Numbered from the stretch's first letter, positions 10,008 through 19,570 are shown. The stretch is DNA of 64,000 nucleotides from CAYFUF01 sp964394795 (GCA_964394795.1 CAYMYX010000004.1:5807-69806), one strand, 5' to 3'. Numbers and translations are program-made. Notes: generated from the sequence alone by a model not told the origin.

Positions 10008-10316
10008 ATGAAGGAACAAATCGATAAAGCAATCAATTTTGGTGTTGGAATCTTTGCCTATTCAAAAGAGAAAATCGAGTCTCTCGTTGAAGATATGGTG
10101 GAAAGAGGAGAAGTCAAGAAAGAAGAAGCTTCTAAAGTTGTTGATGATCTCGTTCAAAAGGGTCAGGACCAAAGAAACAAGATGAACAACTACATCGATG
10201 AACAGCTTGCTGAGAAGACAGCAAACTTTGCAACGAAAAATGATGTTCGCCAAATTATTCGTGAAGAATTGAGATTTGCTCAGGACAAGACGGATAACCA
10301 AGATCAACAGTTCTAA
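10008..10316 (+). CDS. Phasin-like coiled-coil protein
   Basis: Soluble, highly charged protein of 102 residues, almost entirely predicted helix, with the pattern of the phasin / polyhydroxyalkanoate-regulator-like family found in many Bacillota that lack PHA. The N-terminal part (about 5-25) is amphipathic, the middle is a Glu/Lys-rich coiled coil, and the end resembles the KNDVRQIIREEL segment of phasin-like proteins. It is followed by an AarF/UbiB gene but separated from it by a terminator. The function is not known. Confidence 0.7.
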   Translation: MKEQIDKAINFGVGIFAYSKEKIESLVEDMVERGEVKKEEASKVVDDLVQKGQDQRNKMNNYIDEQLAEKTANFATKNDVRQIIREELRFAQDKTDNQDQQF

Positions 10317-10322
10317 GAGAGT

Positions 10323-10347
10323 GGTCGATCGTCAAGATCGACCTTTT
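10323..10347 (+). terminator. Rho-independent terminator
   Basis: Eight-base stem GGTCGATC / GATCGACC with loop GTCAA, followed by TTTT. Confidence 0.9.
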
Positions 10348-10397
10348 CTATATTAACCTTTGCTCGGTCTTTCGTAGCGGTAGCAAGTGAGGCAGGC

Positions 10398-12050
10398 ATG
10401 GCAACACAAAACAAAAACTCGAAGCGAGTAATCTTGAAGAAAATTCTTTCTTCTAAGATTCTTTTTGATGCCCGTCAATGGGTCAAATTATCCAAAGAAG
10501 AGGATAAGGAAGACCGGAGGATTGTGGTCGAGGAAACCATCGGCAAGAAGCTATACGCCTTGTTGGAAGACCTGGGTCCTAGCTATATCAAGCTAGGGCA
10601 AATTCTTTCCACCCGCTATGATATTTTGCCCCAACCAATAATCGACGAACTAGAAAAGCTCCAGGATGATGTTGCCCCTTTGCCTTTCCATGAAATGAGA
10701 GGGCAGATTGAACACGAAATTGGTCGGGACATCGGTGTGGTTTTTGAAAGCTTTGATGAAAATCCGATTGCTTCGGCTTCCATTGCTCAAGTTTATAAAG
10801 CCACGATTAGGGAAACTCAGCAGAGTGTTGTATTGAAGGTGAGAAGACCTGGTATCAAGGAAGTCATACAAGCGGACATTCAGGTGATGCGGGAATTAGC
10901 GGACACCTTAGATCGCTTCTTTTCTTTTTCTCAGATTATCGACTATGAGGGGATGCTGTCTGAATTTCACCGCCAGCTCCTTGATGAGTTGGATTTCCGC
11001 AAGGAAGCCAAGAACTTGACCAAGTTCCAGGATATGATCAGGCGGGACAAATATGTCCATACCCCAACACTTCTTCCGGAATTGTCCGGAGAAGAGCTAC
11101 TTACGATGGAGTACATTGATGCGCCTTCACTTCGCCATATCGTAAAAACCTATCGGAAGAATGATCGGGCAGATGTAGCTAAGAGGCTCCTTTATTCCTA
11201 TGCCAACCAAGTCTTCCGAGATGGCTTTTTCCATGGAGACCCCCACCCCGGTAACATCCTGATTAATTCCACGGAAGATATCGTCTTTCTTGACTTCGGC
11301 ATAATGGGCAGCCTGTCGGTTAAGGACAAGTATGCCATCCTTGTGCTCTTCCTGGGAATTACCAGAGATTCACCACGGGTGATCATCGATGCCCTTGGGC
11401 AGTTGGACCTTTTAAATCCCAACGCGGATAATGCTAGACTTCAGGATGATATTCAACGAATTTTGGACTATTACTTAACCTTGACCTTAAAGGAGATTGA
11501 CCTTCAAGTCATGATTAATGACTTCTTCAACCTCCTCTATAAATATCAAATTAGATTACCGGGTTCTTTAACGATGTTCTTTAAGGCTTTGGCCATCCTC
11601 GAGGGGGTCATCACCTCACTAGATTTAGATCAGAATATTTTGGAAATGGCCCAACCTATCGCAAGGAAGTTACTCAAAAACTTTATCAGCAAGGATTATT
11701 TGACCGCTACGGTATTTCCGGCGATATACGACAGCGGGGTTATTGCCAGAGATATGCCCAGTTGGGTAGCTGACTTCGGTCGGAGCCTTCAGCGGCGGGA
11801 CTTTCGTTTTGGCCTCTCCCACCAGGCAAGTCCCGAGGAAAGTAGGAGGCATAATAGCCGAGTTAAACTTGGGTCCCTTACGGCTTTCCTGATAGCCAAT
11901 GGTCTTTTCTTCTTGATTCTTTTCTTTGCCCAGAATCTGGTGCCGCGCCTCGGAGAGAACCTTTTAGTACAGATATTCCTGTGGATATCGGCTATACTAG
12001 AACTGGTGATGATTGTTCTGTACCGCAAACTGTGGAAGAAGTTAGATTGA
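10398..12050 (+). CDS. AarF/UbiB (ABC1/ADCK) atypical kinase-like protein
   Basis: ADCK-family protein of 550 residues. The KxGQ signature (YIKLGQILSTR), the Ala-rich nucleotide loop ASASIAQVYKA, the ELDFRKEA block, HGDPHPGN and LDFG are all present, so the kinase-like core is intact. Two C-terminal hydrophobic helices (about 488-510 and 522-545) anchor it in the membrane. In proteobacteria the family supports ubiquinone synthesis. Bacillota homologues occur without ubiquinone and are linked to membrane lipid homeostasis, so the role here is open. The downstream acyl-ACP thioesterase is 11 bases away, which suggests a shared transcript. Confidence 0.9.
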   Translation: MATQNKNSKRVILKKILSSKILFDARQWVKLSKEEDKEDRRIVVEETIGKKLYALLEDLGPSYIKLGQILSTRYDILPQPIIDELEKLQDDVAPLPFHEMRGQIEHEIGRDIGVVFESFDENPIASASIAQVYKATIRETQQSVVLKVRRPGIKEVIQADIQVMRELADTLDRFFSFSQIIDYEGMLSEFHRQLLDELDFRKEAKNLTKFQDMIRRDKYVHTPTLLPELSGEELLTMEYIDAPSLRHIVKTYRKNDRADVAKRLLYSYANQVFRDGFFHGDPHPGNILINSTEDIVFLDFGIMGSLSVKDKYAILVLFLGITRDSPRVIIDALGQLDLLNPNADNARLQDDIQRILDYYLTLTLKEIDLQVMINDFFNLLYKYQIRLPGSLTMFFKALAILEGVITSLDLDQNILEMAQPIARKLLKNFISKDYLTATVFPAIYDSGVIARDMPSWVADFGRSLQRRDFRFGLSHQASPEESRRHNSRVKLGSLTAFLIANGLFFLILFFAQNLVPRLGENLLVQIFLWISAILELVMIVLYRKLWKKLD

Positions 12051-12061
12051 AGAGGTAAATT

Positions 12062-12829
12062 TTGAAGTATCTGCAAACAAGTGGCAACGAATTCTACTTA
12101 GACTGGCATATTCCTTATTTCCTATGCGATGAAGAATTGGTGCTTACCTTACCGGGTCTGATTCACATGTGGACGGATACGGCGATCATGCATTACGAAG
12201 CCGTGTATACACCGAAGGAAAAAGATCATAAGGTTTGGATGGTCTACTCTTGGGACATTCGATTTAAGCGCTTTCCCGTCGCCCACACCAAGGTCAAGAC
12301 GGTGACTTTTCCTTATGAATACAATCGCTTTTTTGCCAAGAGGAATTTTTTGTTGCTGGATGAGGAAGATAATATTCTTGCTTATGCGGATAGTGTCTGG
12401 CTGCTTGTTGATGTGGAGAAACAGAGACCCGGGCGAATCGACGGGGACCTGTTCAATAGTTTCGGTGAGACGGAAGCATTTTATACTAAGCCTAGACCTA
12501 AGCTTCAGGAGCTTGACCACTACAGCGAACGCCGAAGCCTAAGCCCACGGAAAACGGACATCGACAGCAATCATCACGTTAACAATGCCTCCATCATTGA
12601 CTGGTTCAACGAAGTCAACGTGGATTTTGCCGGAGACTACGCCAGTCTCTCGTCCTTTATCATTTGCTACGAGAAGCAGATTTTTATGGACGACGAGCCT
12701 GTGATTGAGATGGAAAAGATTGAAGATAATAAGATACTTGCTCGCATCGTGGCAGGGGGAACAACCCGGGTCACTGCGGAAGCAACATTTAAAGATAATA
12801 CCGAGCTGAAAGGGGGTAACCTTGCTTAA
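12062..12829 (+). CDS. Acyl-ACP thioesterase (FatA/FatB-like double hotdog)
   Basis: Releases free fatty acids from acyl carrier protein. The protein has 255 residues, as expected for bacterial members with two hotdog domains. The second domain carries DIDSNHHVNNASIIDW, the conserved Asp/Asn/His catalytic block. Translation starts at TTG (12062) behind AGAGGTAAA. The gene overlaps the next one by eight bases. Its place after the membrane-bound AarF-like gene gives a small lipid-related operon. It resembles the family that includes plant FatA and clostridial enzymes. Confidence 0.88.
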   Translation: MKYLQTSGNEFYLDWHIPYFLCDEELVLTLPGLIHMWTDTAIMHYEAVYTPKEKDHKVWMVYSWDIRFKRFPVAHTKVKTVTFPYEYNRFFAKRNFLLLDEEDNILAYADSVWLLVDVEKQRPGRIDGDLFNSFGETEAFYTKPRPKLQELDHYSERRSLSPRKTDIDSNHHVNNASIIDWFNEVNVDFAGDYASLSSFIICYEKQIFMDDEPVIEMEKIEDNKILARIVAGGTTRVTAEATFKDNTELKGGNLA

Positions 12830-13181
12830 TAGAGTTAAATTGATAGTAATCTGCGCAGCTGTGCTTTTGATAAGTGCTTGTGGGTCTAGCTCATCGGGCT
12901 ATCAGGCAGGTACGTACGAAGGCGTAGGAAGAGGTTATTCCGATGAAGGAGACATCCGCTTGTCAGTTACCATTGCCGAGGATGGGGAAATCTATGAGAT
13001 CAAGGTTCTAGATTCTCAAGAAACGGCGAATATCGGTGGCAGAGCGTTGGAGTCTCTGATTGAGCAAGCTATTAAAACGAATGGCGAAACGATAGATACC
13101 ATTTCCGGTGCAACTAGGACAACGGAGGGTTTCAGGGACGCACTTTCGTCAGCCCTAAAGCAGTCTGAGGAAAAAGAATAA
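12822..13181 (+). CDS. FMN-binding domain lipoprotein
   Basis: Extracytoplasmic lipoprotein of 119 residues with a TTG start. The signal peptide ends in the lipobox ISAC, with Cys20 as the lipidated residue, then a Ser-rich linker and one FMN_bind domain (about 30-115). DTISGAT at 92-98 matches the ApbE flavinylation motif, so a Thr would carry covalent FMN. Such proteins pass electrons across the surface in flavin-based extracellular electron transfer or Rnf/Nqr-like chains. No partner dehydrogenase or apbE lies in this window. It overlaps the thioesterase gene. Confidence 0.88.
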   Translation: MLNRVKLIVICAAVLLISACGSSSSGYQAGTYEGVGRGYSDEGDIRLSVTIAEDGEIYEIKVLDSQETANIGGRALESLIEQAIKTNGETIDTISGATRTTEGFRDALSSALKQSEEKE

Positions 13182-13200
13182 GAGAATCAAGCCGTTTTGT

Positions 13201-13229
13201 TTGAATTCGAACGACAAATTTTGTATAAT
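13201..13229 (+). promoter_or_regulatory. Sigma-A promoter of rplY
   Basis: TTGAAT (13201-13206), a 17-base spacer and a perfect TATAAT (13224-13229), about 30 bases before the ATG. Confidence 0.85.
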
Positions 13230-13260
13230 AATCTGTATGTAATTATTTAAGGAGGAAGAT

Positions 13261-13926
13261 ATGGCTAATTATACTCTTCATACTCAAGTGAGAGAAGATA
13301 AAGGAAAGAATAGAGTAGACAAGCTTCGCGTGGCAGGTTATGTCCCAGGTGTTGTTTACCATAGAGGTAAGGATAACATCCACATTCAAGTACCAGTATT
13401 AGAATTCAATAAGATTCTAGAAGAAGCGGGAACGTCTAACCTAGTAGACTTAGACTTTGGCGATAACACCGTTACCGTCCTTGTTAAGGATGCGCAAAAG
13501 CACCCTGTACGTGAGGAATACCTACATGTAGATTTCGTTGAAGTTAACATGCGTGAGAAGATCAAGGTTGTTGTTCCTGTTGTATTACTGAACCGTGACG
13601 AGATTTGGGAGCAACCATCAATCCTTACGCAAATGATTGGCGAAGTCGAAGTTGAGTGCTTACCTTCATATATTCCTTCTACGGCAGAAGTTAATGTTCA
13701 AGACATGAAGTATGGCGATGTGATGACAATTGCAGATCTTGATATCTCATCTATCGATGAAATTGAAGTACTTGCAGAGCCAGATGAAACAGTTTGTACG
13801 TTGAGTGAGCCAGAAGAATTCGACGAGTCTGAGTTCGAAGACGTAGAAGTTGATGCAGCAGATGTACCTGAAATCGGCGACGAAGATGATGAAGAAGCCG
13901 ACGATGAAGAGGCAGATGAAGAATAA
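13261..13926 (+). CDS. rplY: 50S ribosomal protein L25, long Ctc form
   Basis: 5S rRNA-binding ribosomal protein of the Ctc type. The protein has 221 residues: the L25 beta-barrel (about 5-92, with RVAGYVPGVVY), the C-terminal TL5/Ctc beta domain (about 95-182), and a tail from about 183 made almost wholly of Asp and Glu. In Bacillus this protein is a general stress protein. Here a strong sigma-A promoter and an AAGGAGG site point to constitutive expression. Confidence 0.95.
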   Translation: MANYTLHTQVREDKGKNRVDKLRVAGYVPGVVYHRGKDNIHIQVPVLEFNKILEEAGTSNLVDLDFGDNTVTVLVKDAQKHPVREEYLHVDFVEVNMREKIKVVVPVVLLNRDEIWEQPSILTQMIGEVEVECLPSYIPSTAEVNVQDMKYGDVMTIADLDISSIDEIEVLAEPDETVCTLSEPEEFDESEFEDVEVDAADVPEIGDEDDEEADDEEADEE

Positions 13927-13964
13927 GTTCTGATCTGATTGCGAAATCGATAATTGCTTTTATA

Positions 13965-14010
13965 TAGCTTAGAGTTATTGTTTCCAATAATTCTAAGCTA
14001 TTTTGTTTTT
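13965..14010 (+). terminator. Rho-independent terminator after rplY
   Basis: Long stem TAGCTTAGA / TCTAAGCTA extended by TTATTG / CAATAA around a TTTC loop, followed by TTTTGTTTTT. Confidence 0.93.
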
Positions 14011-14053
14011 AACACGAATCCTAGGGTTCGGATGTTTATAGAGAGGATTCACC

Positions 14054-14911
14054 ATGGAGTATGGAAGTAATTTTATCTATGCCTTTATTTTAACCGCCCT
14101 CGCCGGCCTATCCACCGGTTTGGGTGCTGTGATCGTCTTAGGGATGAAGCGGACTAACACCAAGTTCTTATCCGCCGCTCTTGGTTTTTCAGCAGGGGTT
14201 ATGATTTACATTTCCTTCATGGAAATGCTCCCCACGGGAATTGAATCAATTAACGAGTATTTTGGCAACGGCAGTGATTGGATTGGCGTCCTCTTCTTCT
14301 TTATCGGCGTTGCTTTTATTGCCTTCATTGACTCGGTTATTCCTGAGGATGAAAACCCTCACGAGTATACCAGTGAAGAAGATTTAGAAAAGTTTTCGGA
14401 AATTCGGGATGTCAAGAAAGTTGACAGGCCGAATAAGACAGAAAAAAAGGATAATTCGGAAGATGATCTCCATCGGACGGGTATTATGTCCGCCTTGGCT
14501 ATCGGGATCCATAACTTTCCCGAAGGTATGGCCACCTTTATGAGTGCCTTGGTCGACCCCTCGTTGGGCTTGAGCATTGCTATTGCGATTGCCATCCACA
14601 ATATACCGGAAGGAATCTCCGTAGCCGTCCCTATTTATTATGCCAGTGGGGAGAAGAAGAAGGCCATCCTAATTACCCTCCTATCCGGCTTGGCGGAGCC
14701 TATCGGTGCCCTTGTTGCTGCACTGGTCCTGATGCCTTTCCTCAATGACGGCATCTTTGGCATCATCTTTTCTTTGGTTGCGGGTATTATGGTCTACATC
14801 TCTTTAGATGAGCTGTTACCCAGCGCAGAAAAGTATGGGGCTCACCATCTGGCCATTTACGGCGTTATCGCCGGGATGATTGTCATGGCGGTAAGCCTCC
14901 TCCTCTTGTAG
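14054..14911 (+). CDS. zupT: ZIP-family zinc transporter
   Basis: ZupT-type importer of divalent metals (Zn, also Fe or Mn). The protein has 285 residues and about eight membrane helices, with a charged cytoplasmic loop at about 100-145. The two family motifs that form the metal site, IGIHNFPEG and IAIHNIPEG, are intact. A GAGAGGATTCACC site precedes the ATG. It is followed 36 bases later by the cysteine desulfurase gene. No Zur-like palindrome is evident upstream. Confidence 0.93.
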   Translation: MEYGSNFIYAFILTALAGLSTGLGAVIVLGMKRTNTKFLSAALGFSAGVMIYISFMEMLPTGIESINEYFGNGSDWIGVLFFFIGVAFIAFIDSVIPEDENPHEYTSEEDLEKFSEIRDVKKVDRPNKTEKKDNSEDDLHRTGIMSALAIGIHNFPEGMATFMSALVDPSLGLSIAIAIAIHNIPEGISVAVPIYYASGEKKKAILITLLSGLAEPIGALVAALVLMPFLNDGIFGIIFSLVAGIMVYISLDELLPSAEKYGAHHLAIYGVIAGMIVMAVSLLLL

Positions 14912-14947
14912 ATAGAAAGCCAGTCTAGCAAAAGAATAGGAGTATTT

Positions 14948-16099
14948 ATGGTCCTAAACGAAATCTATCTGGATTATGCTGCGACTAGTCCTCTGAATCG
15001 GGAAGCTTATGAAGCGATGCAACCCTATTTTCAGGATCAGTATGGCAACCCTAATAGCCCCCATCAAAAAGGAACGGAAGCCAACAGGGCGCTGGTGTTT
15101 GCCAGAGAGAAGGTAGCCCGCCTACTTGGCGTTCAACCCAAGCAGATTATCTTCACCTCGGGTGGAGCGGAAGCGAATAATCAGGCTATCTTGACCGCAG
15201 CCAGCCTGGGCAAGAAGGCGGGGAAGACTGAACTGGTCACCTCGGCATTTGAGCATGAGACGGTGCTGGAAACTATGGCCTTCCTTGAAGAGATGGGTTT
15301 TACCGTTCACTATGTTAAGCCAAATCCAAATGGACTTATTGAACTAGGGGAAATCGAAAAAGTCTGTGATGAAAAGACAGCTCTCCTGTCGATTATGACG
15401 GTGAACAATGAGCTGGGAACTGTTCAGGATATTGAGGGATTTGCCCGATTTGCCAAATCTAAAGATGTTCTGTTTCACACGGATGCGGTCCAAGCTGTTG
15501 GTCACCTTCCATTGGAAAAGGGAAACGAGATCGATTTTCTTACCTTGTCTGCCCACAAGTTTGGCGGACCCAAAGGGGTTGGCGCCTTGTTGTATCAACC
15601 AACTATTGACTTATTGCCCCTTATTCATGGCGGCAGCCAGGAGAGAGGGAAGCGGGCTGGTACGACGCCGGTGGCGAATATTGTGGGGATGGCCCACGCT
15701 TTAGATTATTCGATTAGCCATTTGGAAGAGAATCAGGCAAAGTGGGAGAAGCTTAGTCACATCCTCATCGAGGGAGTATTGGAGATTCCCGGTGCCCAGC
15801 TTACGGGCAGGGTTGAGGATAAGCTGCCCTCGATTAACCACTTCACTTTTGAAGGTGTTCATCAGGACCTCCTGCTTTATCACTTGAATCAACGAGGCAT
15901 ATATGCGTCGGCTGGGTCAGCTTGTTCCGCTGGGGTAAATGAAGTGAGTCATGTCCTCTCCAGTATGGGCATGGATGAAAAACGAATGAAGGGAGCCCTT
16001 CGATTTTCCTTTGGTCCCGAGACCACGGAAGAGGAAGTGCTTCATACGATAGAAGTTTTAAAAGAAGTTGTGACAAGTCTTAGAAAGGATAAGGCATGA
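14948..16099 (+). CDS. Cysteine desulfurase (NifS/IscS family)
   Basis: PLP enzyme that takes sulfur from cysteine as an enzyme-bound persulfide. The protein has 383 residues, with the PLP lysine in SAHKFGGPKG and the catalytic cysteine in SAGSACSAGV. The four-base overlap with mnmA strongly suggests that it supplies sulfur for tRNA 2-thiouridine synthesis (the YrvO role in Bacillus). A second role in iron-sulfur assembly cannot be excluded, since no scaffold gene is adjacent. Confidence 0.95.
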   Translation: MVLNEIYLDYAATSPLNREAYEAMQPYFQDQYGNPNSPHQKGTEANRALVFAREKVARLLGVQPKQIIFTSGGAEANNQAILTAASLGKKAGKTELVTSAFEHETVLETMAFLEEMGFTVHYVKPNPNGLIELGEIEKVCDEKTALLSIMTVNNELGTVQDIEGFARFAKSKDVLFHTDAVQAVGHLPLEKGNEIDFLTLSAHKFGGPKGVGALLYQPTIDLLPLIHGGSQERGKRAGTTPVANIVGMAHALDYSISHLEENQAKWEKLSHILIEGVLEIPGAQLTGRVEDKLPSINHFTFEGVHQDLLLYHLNQRGIYASAGSACSAGVNEVSHVLSSMGMDEKRMKGALRFSFGPETTEEEVLHTIEVLKEVVTSLRKDKA

Positions 16100-17187
16100 A
16101 GAAAGTTTTAGTGGCCATGTCCGGGGGTGTAGACTCCAGCGTGGCTGCCTATCTTTTGCAAGAACAGGGTTACGAGTGTATCGGCGTGACCATGAGACTT
16201 TATGAAAATGAGACTGTAGGGATTAATCCTCGTCATACTTGCTGTAGCTTGGATGATGTGGACGATGCGAGAAGCGTCGCCTACCAGTTGGGCATTGATT
16301 ACCACGTCTTTGACTTTTCAGATGAATTTGAAGAGAAGGTCATCCAAAAGTTTGTCGATTTCTACGAGAGGGGCTTAACGCCTAATCCCTGCATCGATTG
16401 TAATCGCTATCTCAAGTTCGACCACTTGTTAAAGCGGGCTGAAGAGTTAGGTTGCGACTATATCGCAACCGGCCACTATGCCCAAGTCTACCAGGACGAA
16501 GAGGGCCGCTACCGTTTGAAAAAAGGGGTAGATAACCATAAGGATCAAACCTATGCCCTCTATAATTTCGATCAGGAAATATTATCTAAGGTCTTGCTTC
16601 CAGTAGGCGCATTAACTAAGGATGAGGTCCGAGAAATCGCAGAAAAAGCAGGATTCATCAATGCGAAGAAGCACGACTCCCAGGATATTTGCTTCGTGCC
16701 CGATGGAAATTATGTTGATTTTTTAGAAAGATACACAAAAAACACATATCCGTCAGGTAATCTTGTGAATAAAGAAGGGGAAGTACTTGGGGAGCATAAA
16801 GGAGCCATTTCTTATACCATCGGTCAACGGAAAGGCTTAGGCTTGGCCATGCCCGAACCCGTCTATGTTTTTGATAAAGATATGGGTAAAAATGAGGTAA
16901 AAGTTGGACCCGAATCTTCACTATATTCCAAATCGTTATTGGCAGATGATTGGAATTGGGTCATGACTCCAAGAGCTGATGAATTCAGAGCCAAAGCAAA
17001 AGTGCGCTATGGTGCGAAGGAAGCAGATTGCACCGTTAAAGTTGTGGGTGACGGGCTAGTTCAAATTGACTTTGATGAAGCCGTGCGCGCAATAGCACCT
17101 GGACAAGCAGCTGTTGTCTATATAGAAGATGATGTCGTCGGCGGAGGTCGGATTAAAGAAGTCCTCCACGGTGACGAAGAAAAATAA
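16096..17187 (+). CDS. mnmA: tRNA-specific 2-thiouridylase
   Basis: Makes 2-thiouridine at wobble U34 of tRNA Lys, Glu and Gln. The protein has 363 residues. The ATP-pyrophosphatase P-loop SGGVDSS is at 9-15, and the two catalytic cysteines are Cys102 (in NPCIDCNRY) and Cys199 (in QDICFVPDG), at the positions known from E. coli. It is translationally coupled (ATGA) to the cysteine desulfurase that donates the sulfur. Confidence 0.97.
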   Translation: MKKVLVAMSGGVDSSVAAYLLQEQGYECIGVTMRLYENETVGINPRHTCCSLDDVDDARSVAYQLGIDYHVFDFSDEFEEKVIQKFVDFYERGLTPNPCIDCNRYLKFDHLLKRAEELGCDYIATGHYAQVYQDEEGRYRLKKGVDNHKDQTYALYNFDQEILSKVLLPVGALTKDEVREIAEKAGFINAKKHDSQDICFVPDGNYVDFLERYTKNTYPSGNLVNKEGEVLGEHKGAISYTIGQRKGLGLAMPEPVYVFDKDMGKNEVKVGPESSLYSKSLLADDWNWVMTPRADEFRAKAKVRYGAKEADCTVKVVGDGLVQIDFDEAVRAIAPGQAAVVYIEDDVVGGGRIKEVLHGDEEK

Positions 17188-17201
17188 CAAGGGAGAACAG
17201 T

Positions 17202-18146
17202 ATGAAAAAACAATTTCGTTTAATAGCAGTCTTTCTCGTGATGATTCTAGCTCTGGCAGCTTGTAATGATGAAGGCGATAATGAGAGTAGCGAAACCAGC
17301 AACGGTAGCAGCGAAGTCGTACAAAGTTCAACGGAAGGCGTTGTTTCCAGTGAAGAAGTTTCAAGCGAAGAAGTCGTTACCAACAATAGCGATCTTAGCC
17401 TTGAAGAAGTCATGAAGAATGCAGAAGCATATTATGCCGATGCAAAAAGCTTAGAATATAACATTGATATTTCCACCATGGGTCAAAACATGACTTCGGT
17501 TATGAGACTTGATGAAAACGCCAACATGATGGCTGAAACCACCATTCAAGGACAAACTTTGGTTCAGTACCTGATCAATGATGGCGGAGACTACACCCAA
17601 TATATTTCCAGCGACGGACAAAACTATGTGAAGTCCACCTTGGAAACCGGTGCTGAAGATATTGAATCAGCACGAAACCAGCCAACATCATCTATGCCAA
17701 TGACCAACCTGGACATCTTTAGCATGACCACGAACAGCGACGGGAACTATGTTATTACTGGTGAGCCAACACTAGCTGAAGTAGCTGATGATGAAGCGTT
17801 CAGAGAAACAATCGAAGGACAAAGTTCTTCGGAAGTTGATTTCTCAGAATACACTTCTACAATCCCCATTACTGCAGTCGTGGATAAGAACGACTTCCAC
17901 TACGTCGAGCTAAGCATCGACATGTCTGCTTTCATGACCGAAATGATGGAAAAGTTGATGGCGGAATTCCAGACTTCTGACAGTTCAGCTCCTTCACTTG
18001 GACCAATCGAAATGAAGATGACCATGAAGGACATGAAGAGAGATACGGTTGACCCAATCGTATTACCAGCCGAAGCGGAGAATGCGGAAGAAATGGAAAT
18101 GCCGGATACAACTCAACTTCCACAACCAGCTCCTACCACTCCTTGA
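17202..18146 (+). CDS. Secreted lipoprotein, LolA/DUF6612-like
   Basis: Lipoprotein of 314 residues. Its signal peptide ends in lipobox ALAAC, followed by a Ser/Glu/Val-rich low-complexity linker (about 25-65). The rest has the alternating beta pattern of LolA/LppX-like folds, including an EAYYADAKSLEYN start and a Met-rich KMTMKDMKRD strand near 275, and closes with a Pro-rich tail. Such proteins are common in Bacillota with unknown ligands. It lies 14 bases after mnmA and ends in a strong terminator. Confidence 0.75.
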   Translation: MKKQFRLIAVFLVMILALAACNDEGDNESSETSNGSSEVVQSSTEGVVSSEEVSSEEVVTNNSDLSLEEVMKNAEAYYADAKSLEYNIDISTMGQNMTSVMRLDENANMMAETTIQGQTLVQYLINDGGDYTQYISSDGQNYVKSTLETGAEDIESARNQPTSSMPMTNLDIFSMTTNSDGNYVITGEPTLAEVADDEAFRETIEGQSSSEVDFSEYTSTIPITAVVDKNDFHYVELSIDMSAFMTEMMEKLMAEFQTSDSSAPSLGPIEMKMTMKDMKRDTVDPIVLPAEAENAEEMEMPDTTQLPQPAPTTP

Positions 18147-18187
18147 TTTAGGGGAGAAGTAGCATAGCAGAATATACAAAAATAACG

Positions 18188-18224
18188 AAGGAGAGATTAG
18201 CGTGATTGCTAATCTCTCCTTTTT
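18188..18224 (+). terminator. Rho-independent terminator
   Basis: Stem AGGAGAGATTAGC / GCTAATCTCTCCT with loop GTGATT, followed by TTTT. It ends the nifS-mnmA-lipoprotein unit. Confidence 0.95.
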
Positions 18225-18283
18225 GGTGTCTATGTTTTTGATATTGATACGTTGCTGGTCGGATGGGAGATGCAAAATCATCG

Positions 18284-19540
18284 CTACTTCGCCAAGATTC
18301 TGGTGAAGACCTTCTTCCCTTTTTTCACCGTGATGCCTTCTTCTAACCTAGAGGTCTCAATCTCCGCTTGAGGGTCGGTCATCTTTTCGCCATCGATGGT
18401 GATGCCACCTTGAGCAACCAATCTTCTGGCTTCACCATTGGAGCTGGTTAAGCCGGATAGAGTGAGGAGGTTGAGCAAGCCAATGCTTCCTTCCAATTCA
18501 CTGAGGTTGAGCTCCACGGTTGGCATATTCTCGTGGTCGTCCCCTTGGCTAAAGAGAGAGCGGGAAGTTTCTAGGGCTTCCTTGGCTTTTTCTTCGCCAT
18601 GGACCAGTTTGGTTACTTCGTAAGCGAGGACTTCCTTCGCTTCGTTGATTCGCTGATCTTCGTAGGAGCCTAGTTCTTGGCACTTCGCTTTAGGTAGGAA
18701 GGTCAGCTGGAGAAGGAATTTCTCCACGTCCCGGTCATCCACGTTACGCATGTATTGGAAGAGCTCATAAGGTGATGTCTTATTTTCATCGAGCCAGACG
18801 GCCCCCTTCATGGACTTGCCCATTTTGACACCGTCAGCGGTGGTCAAAAGCTTGAAGGTCATCCCGTAGGCTTTAGCCTCAGGACCCTCTACCTTGCGGA
18901 TGAGCTCAGCCCCACCAATGATATTTGCCCATTGGTCTGAACCACCCATTTGAAGTTGGCAGTTGTTCTCCCGGTAGAGGACGAGGAAGTCATAACTTTG
19001 AAGGAGCATGTAAGCAAATTCAAAGAAGGTCAAGCCGCCGGCTTCCATACGGTTGCGGTAAGCGTCCTTCTTGATCATTTCATTTACGTTGAAGTGGACG
19101 CCAACTTCGCGCATGAAGTCGAGGAAGTTTAAAGATAGGAGCCAGTCGGCGTTGTTGCGGATGATAGCCTTACCATCGGAAAAGTCGATGAAGCGCTTGA
19201 ATTGTTGGAAGAAGCAATCAGCGTTGTGGTCGATCATCTCCTTAGTCATGACGTTGCGCATGTCGCTACGGCCTGATGGATCACCAATCATGGTGGTTCC
19301 ACCACCAAGTAGGGCGATGGGAATATGGCCATACGCCTGCATTCTCATCATAACCATGATCTGAATGAAGTGGCCCACCGTCAAGGAATCAGCGGTGGCA
19401 TCGAAGCCAATGTAGAAGGGAACGCCTTCGCCCTCCAACAGCTTTCTTAGTTCTTCTTCGTTTGTACTATCTTCGTAATATCCTCGATCGATTAATTCGT
19501 CCAGGACATTCTCGTATTCTCTCTCGTATATAGGTCTCAT
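18284..19540 (-). CDS. tyrS: Tyrosyl-tRNA synthetase
   Basis: Class I synthetase that charges tRNA-Tyr. The protein has 418 residues. The HIGH-like signature is VGHF at 55-58, the KMSKS equivalent is KMGKS at 239-243, the tyrosine pocket is in QMGGSDQW, and an S4 RNA-binding domain is at the C-terminus. The ATG follows GAGGAGGC. Expression is controlled by the T-box leader directly upstream. It is one of few minus-strand genes in this half of the window. Confidence 0.97.
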   Translation of the reverse strand: MRPIYEREYENVLDELIDRGYYEDSTNEEELRKLLEGEGVPFYIGFDATADSLTVGHFIQIMVMMRMQAYGHIPIALLGGGTTMIGDPSGRSDMRNVMTKEMIDHNADCFFQQFKRFIDFSDGKAIIRNNADWLLSLNFLDFMREVGVHFNVNEMIKKDAYRNRMEAGGLTFFEFAYMLLQSYDFLVLYRENNCQLQMGGSDQWANIIGGAELIRKVEGPEAKAYGMTFKLLTTADGVKMGKSMKGAVWLDENKTSPYELFQYMRNVDDRDVEKFLLQLTFLPKAKCQELGSYEDQRINEAKEVLAYEVTKLVHGEEKAKEALETSRSLFSQGDDHENMPTVELNLSELEGSIGLLNLLTLSGLTSSNGEARRLVAQGGITIDGEKMTDPQAEIETSRLEEGITVKKGKKVFTRILAK

Positions 19541-19570
19541 ATTGCCTCCTCGATTCTTTCTTTACTAAAA

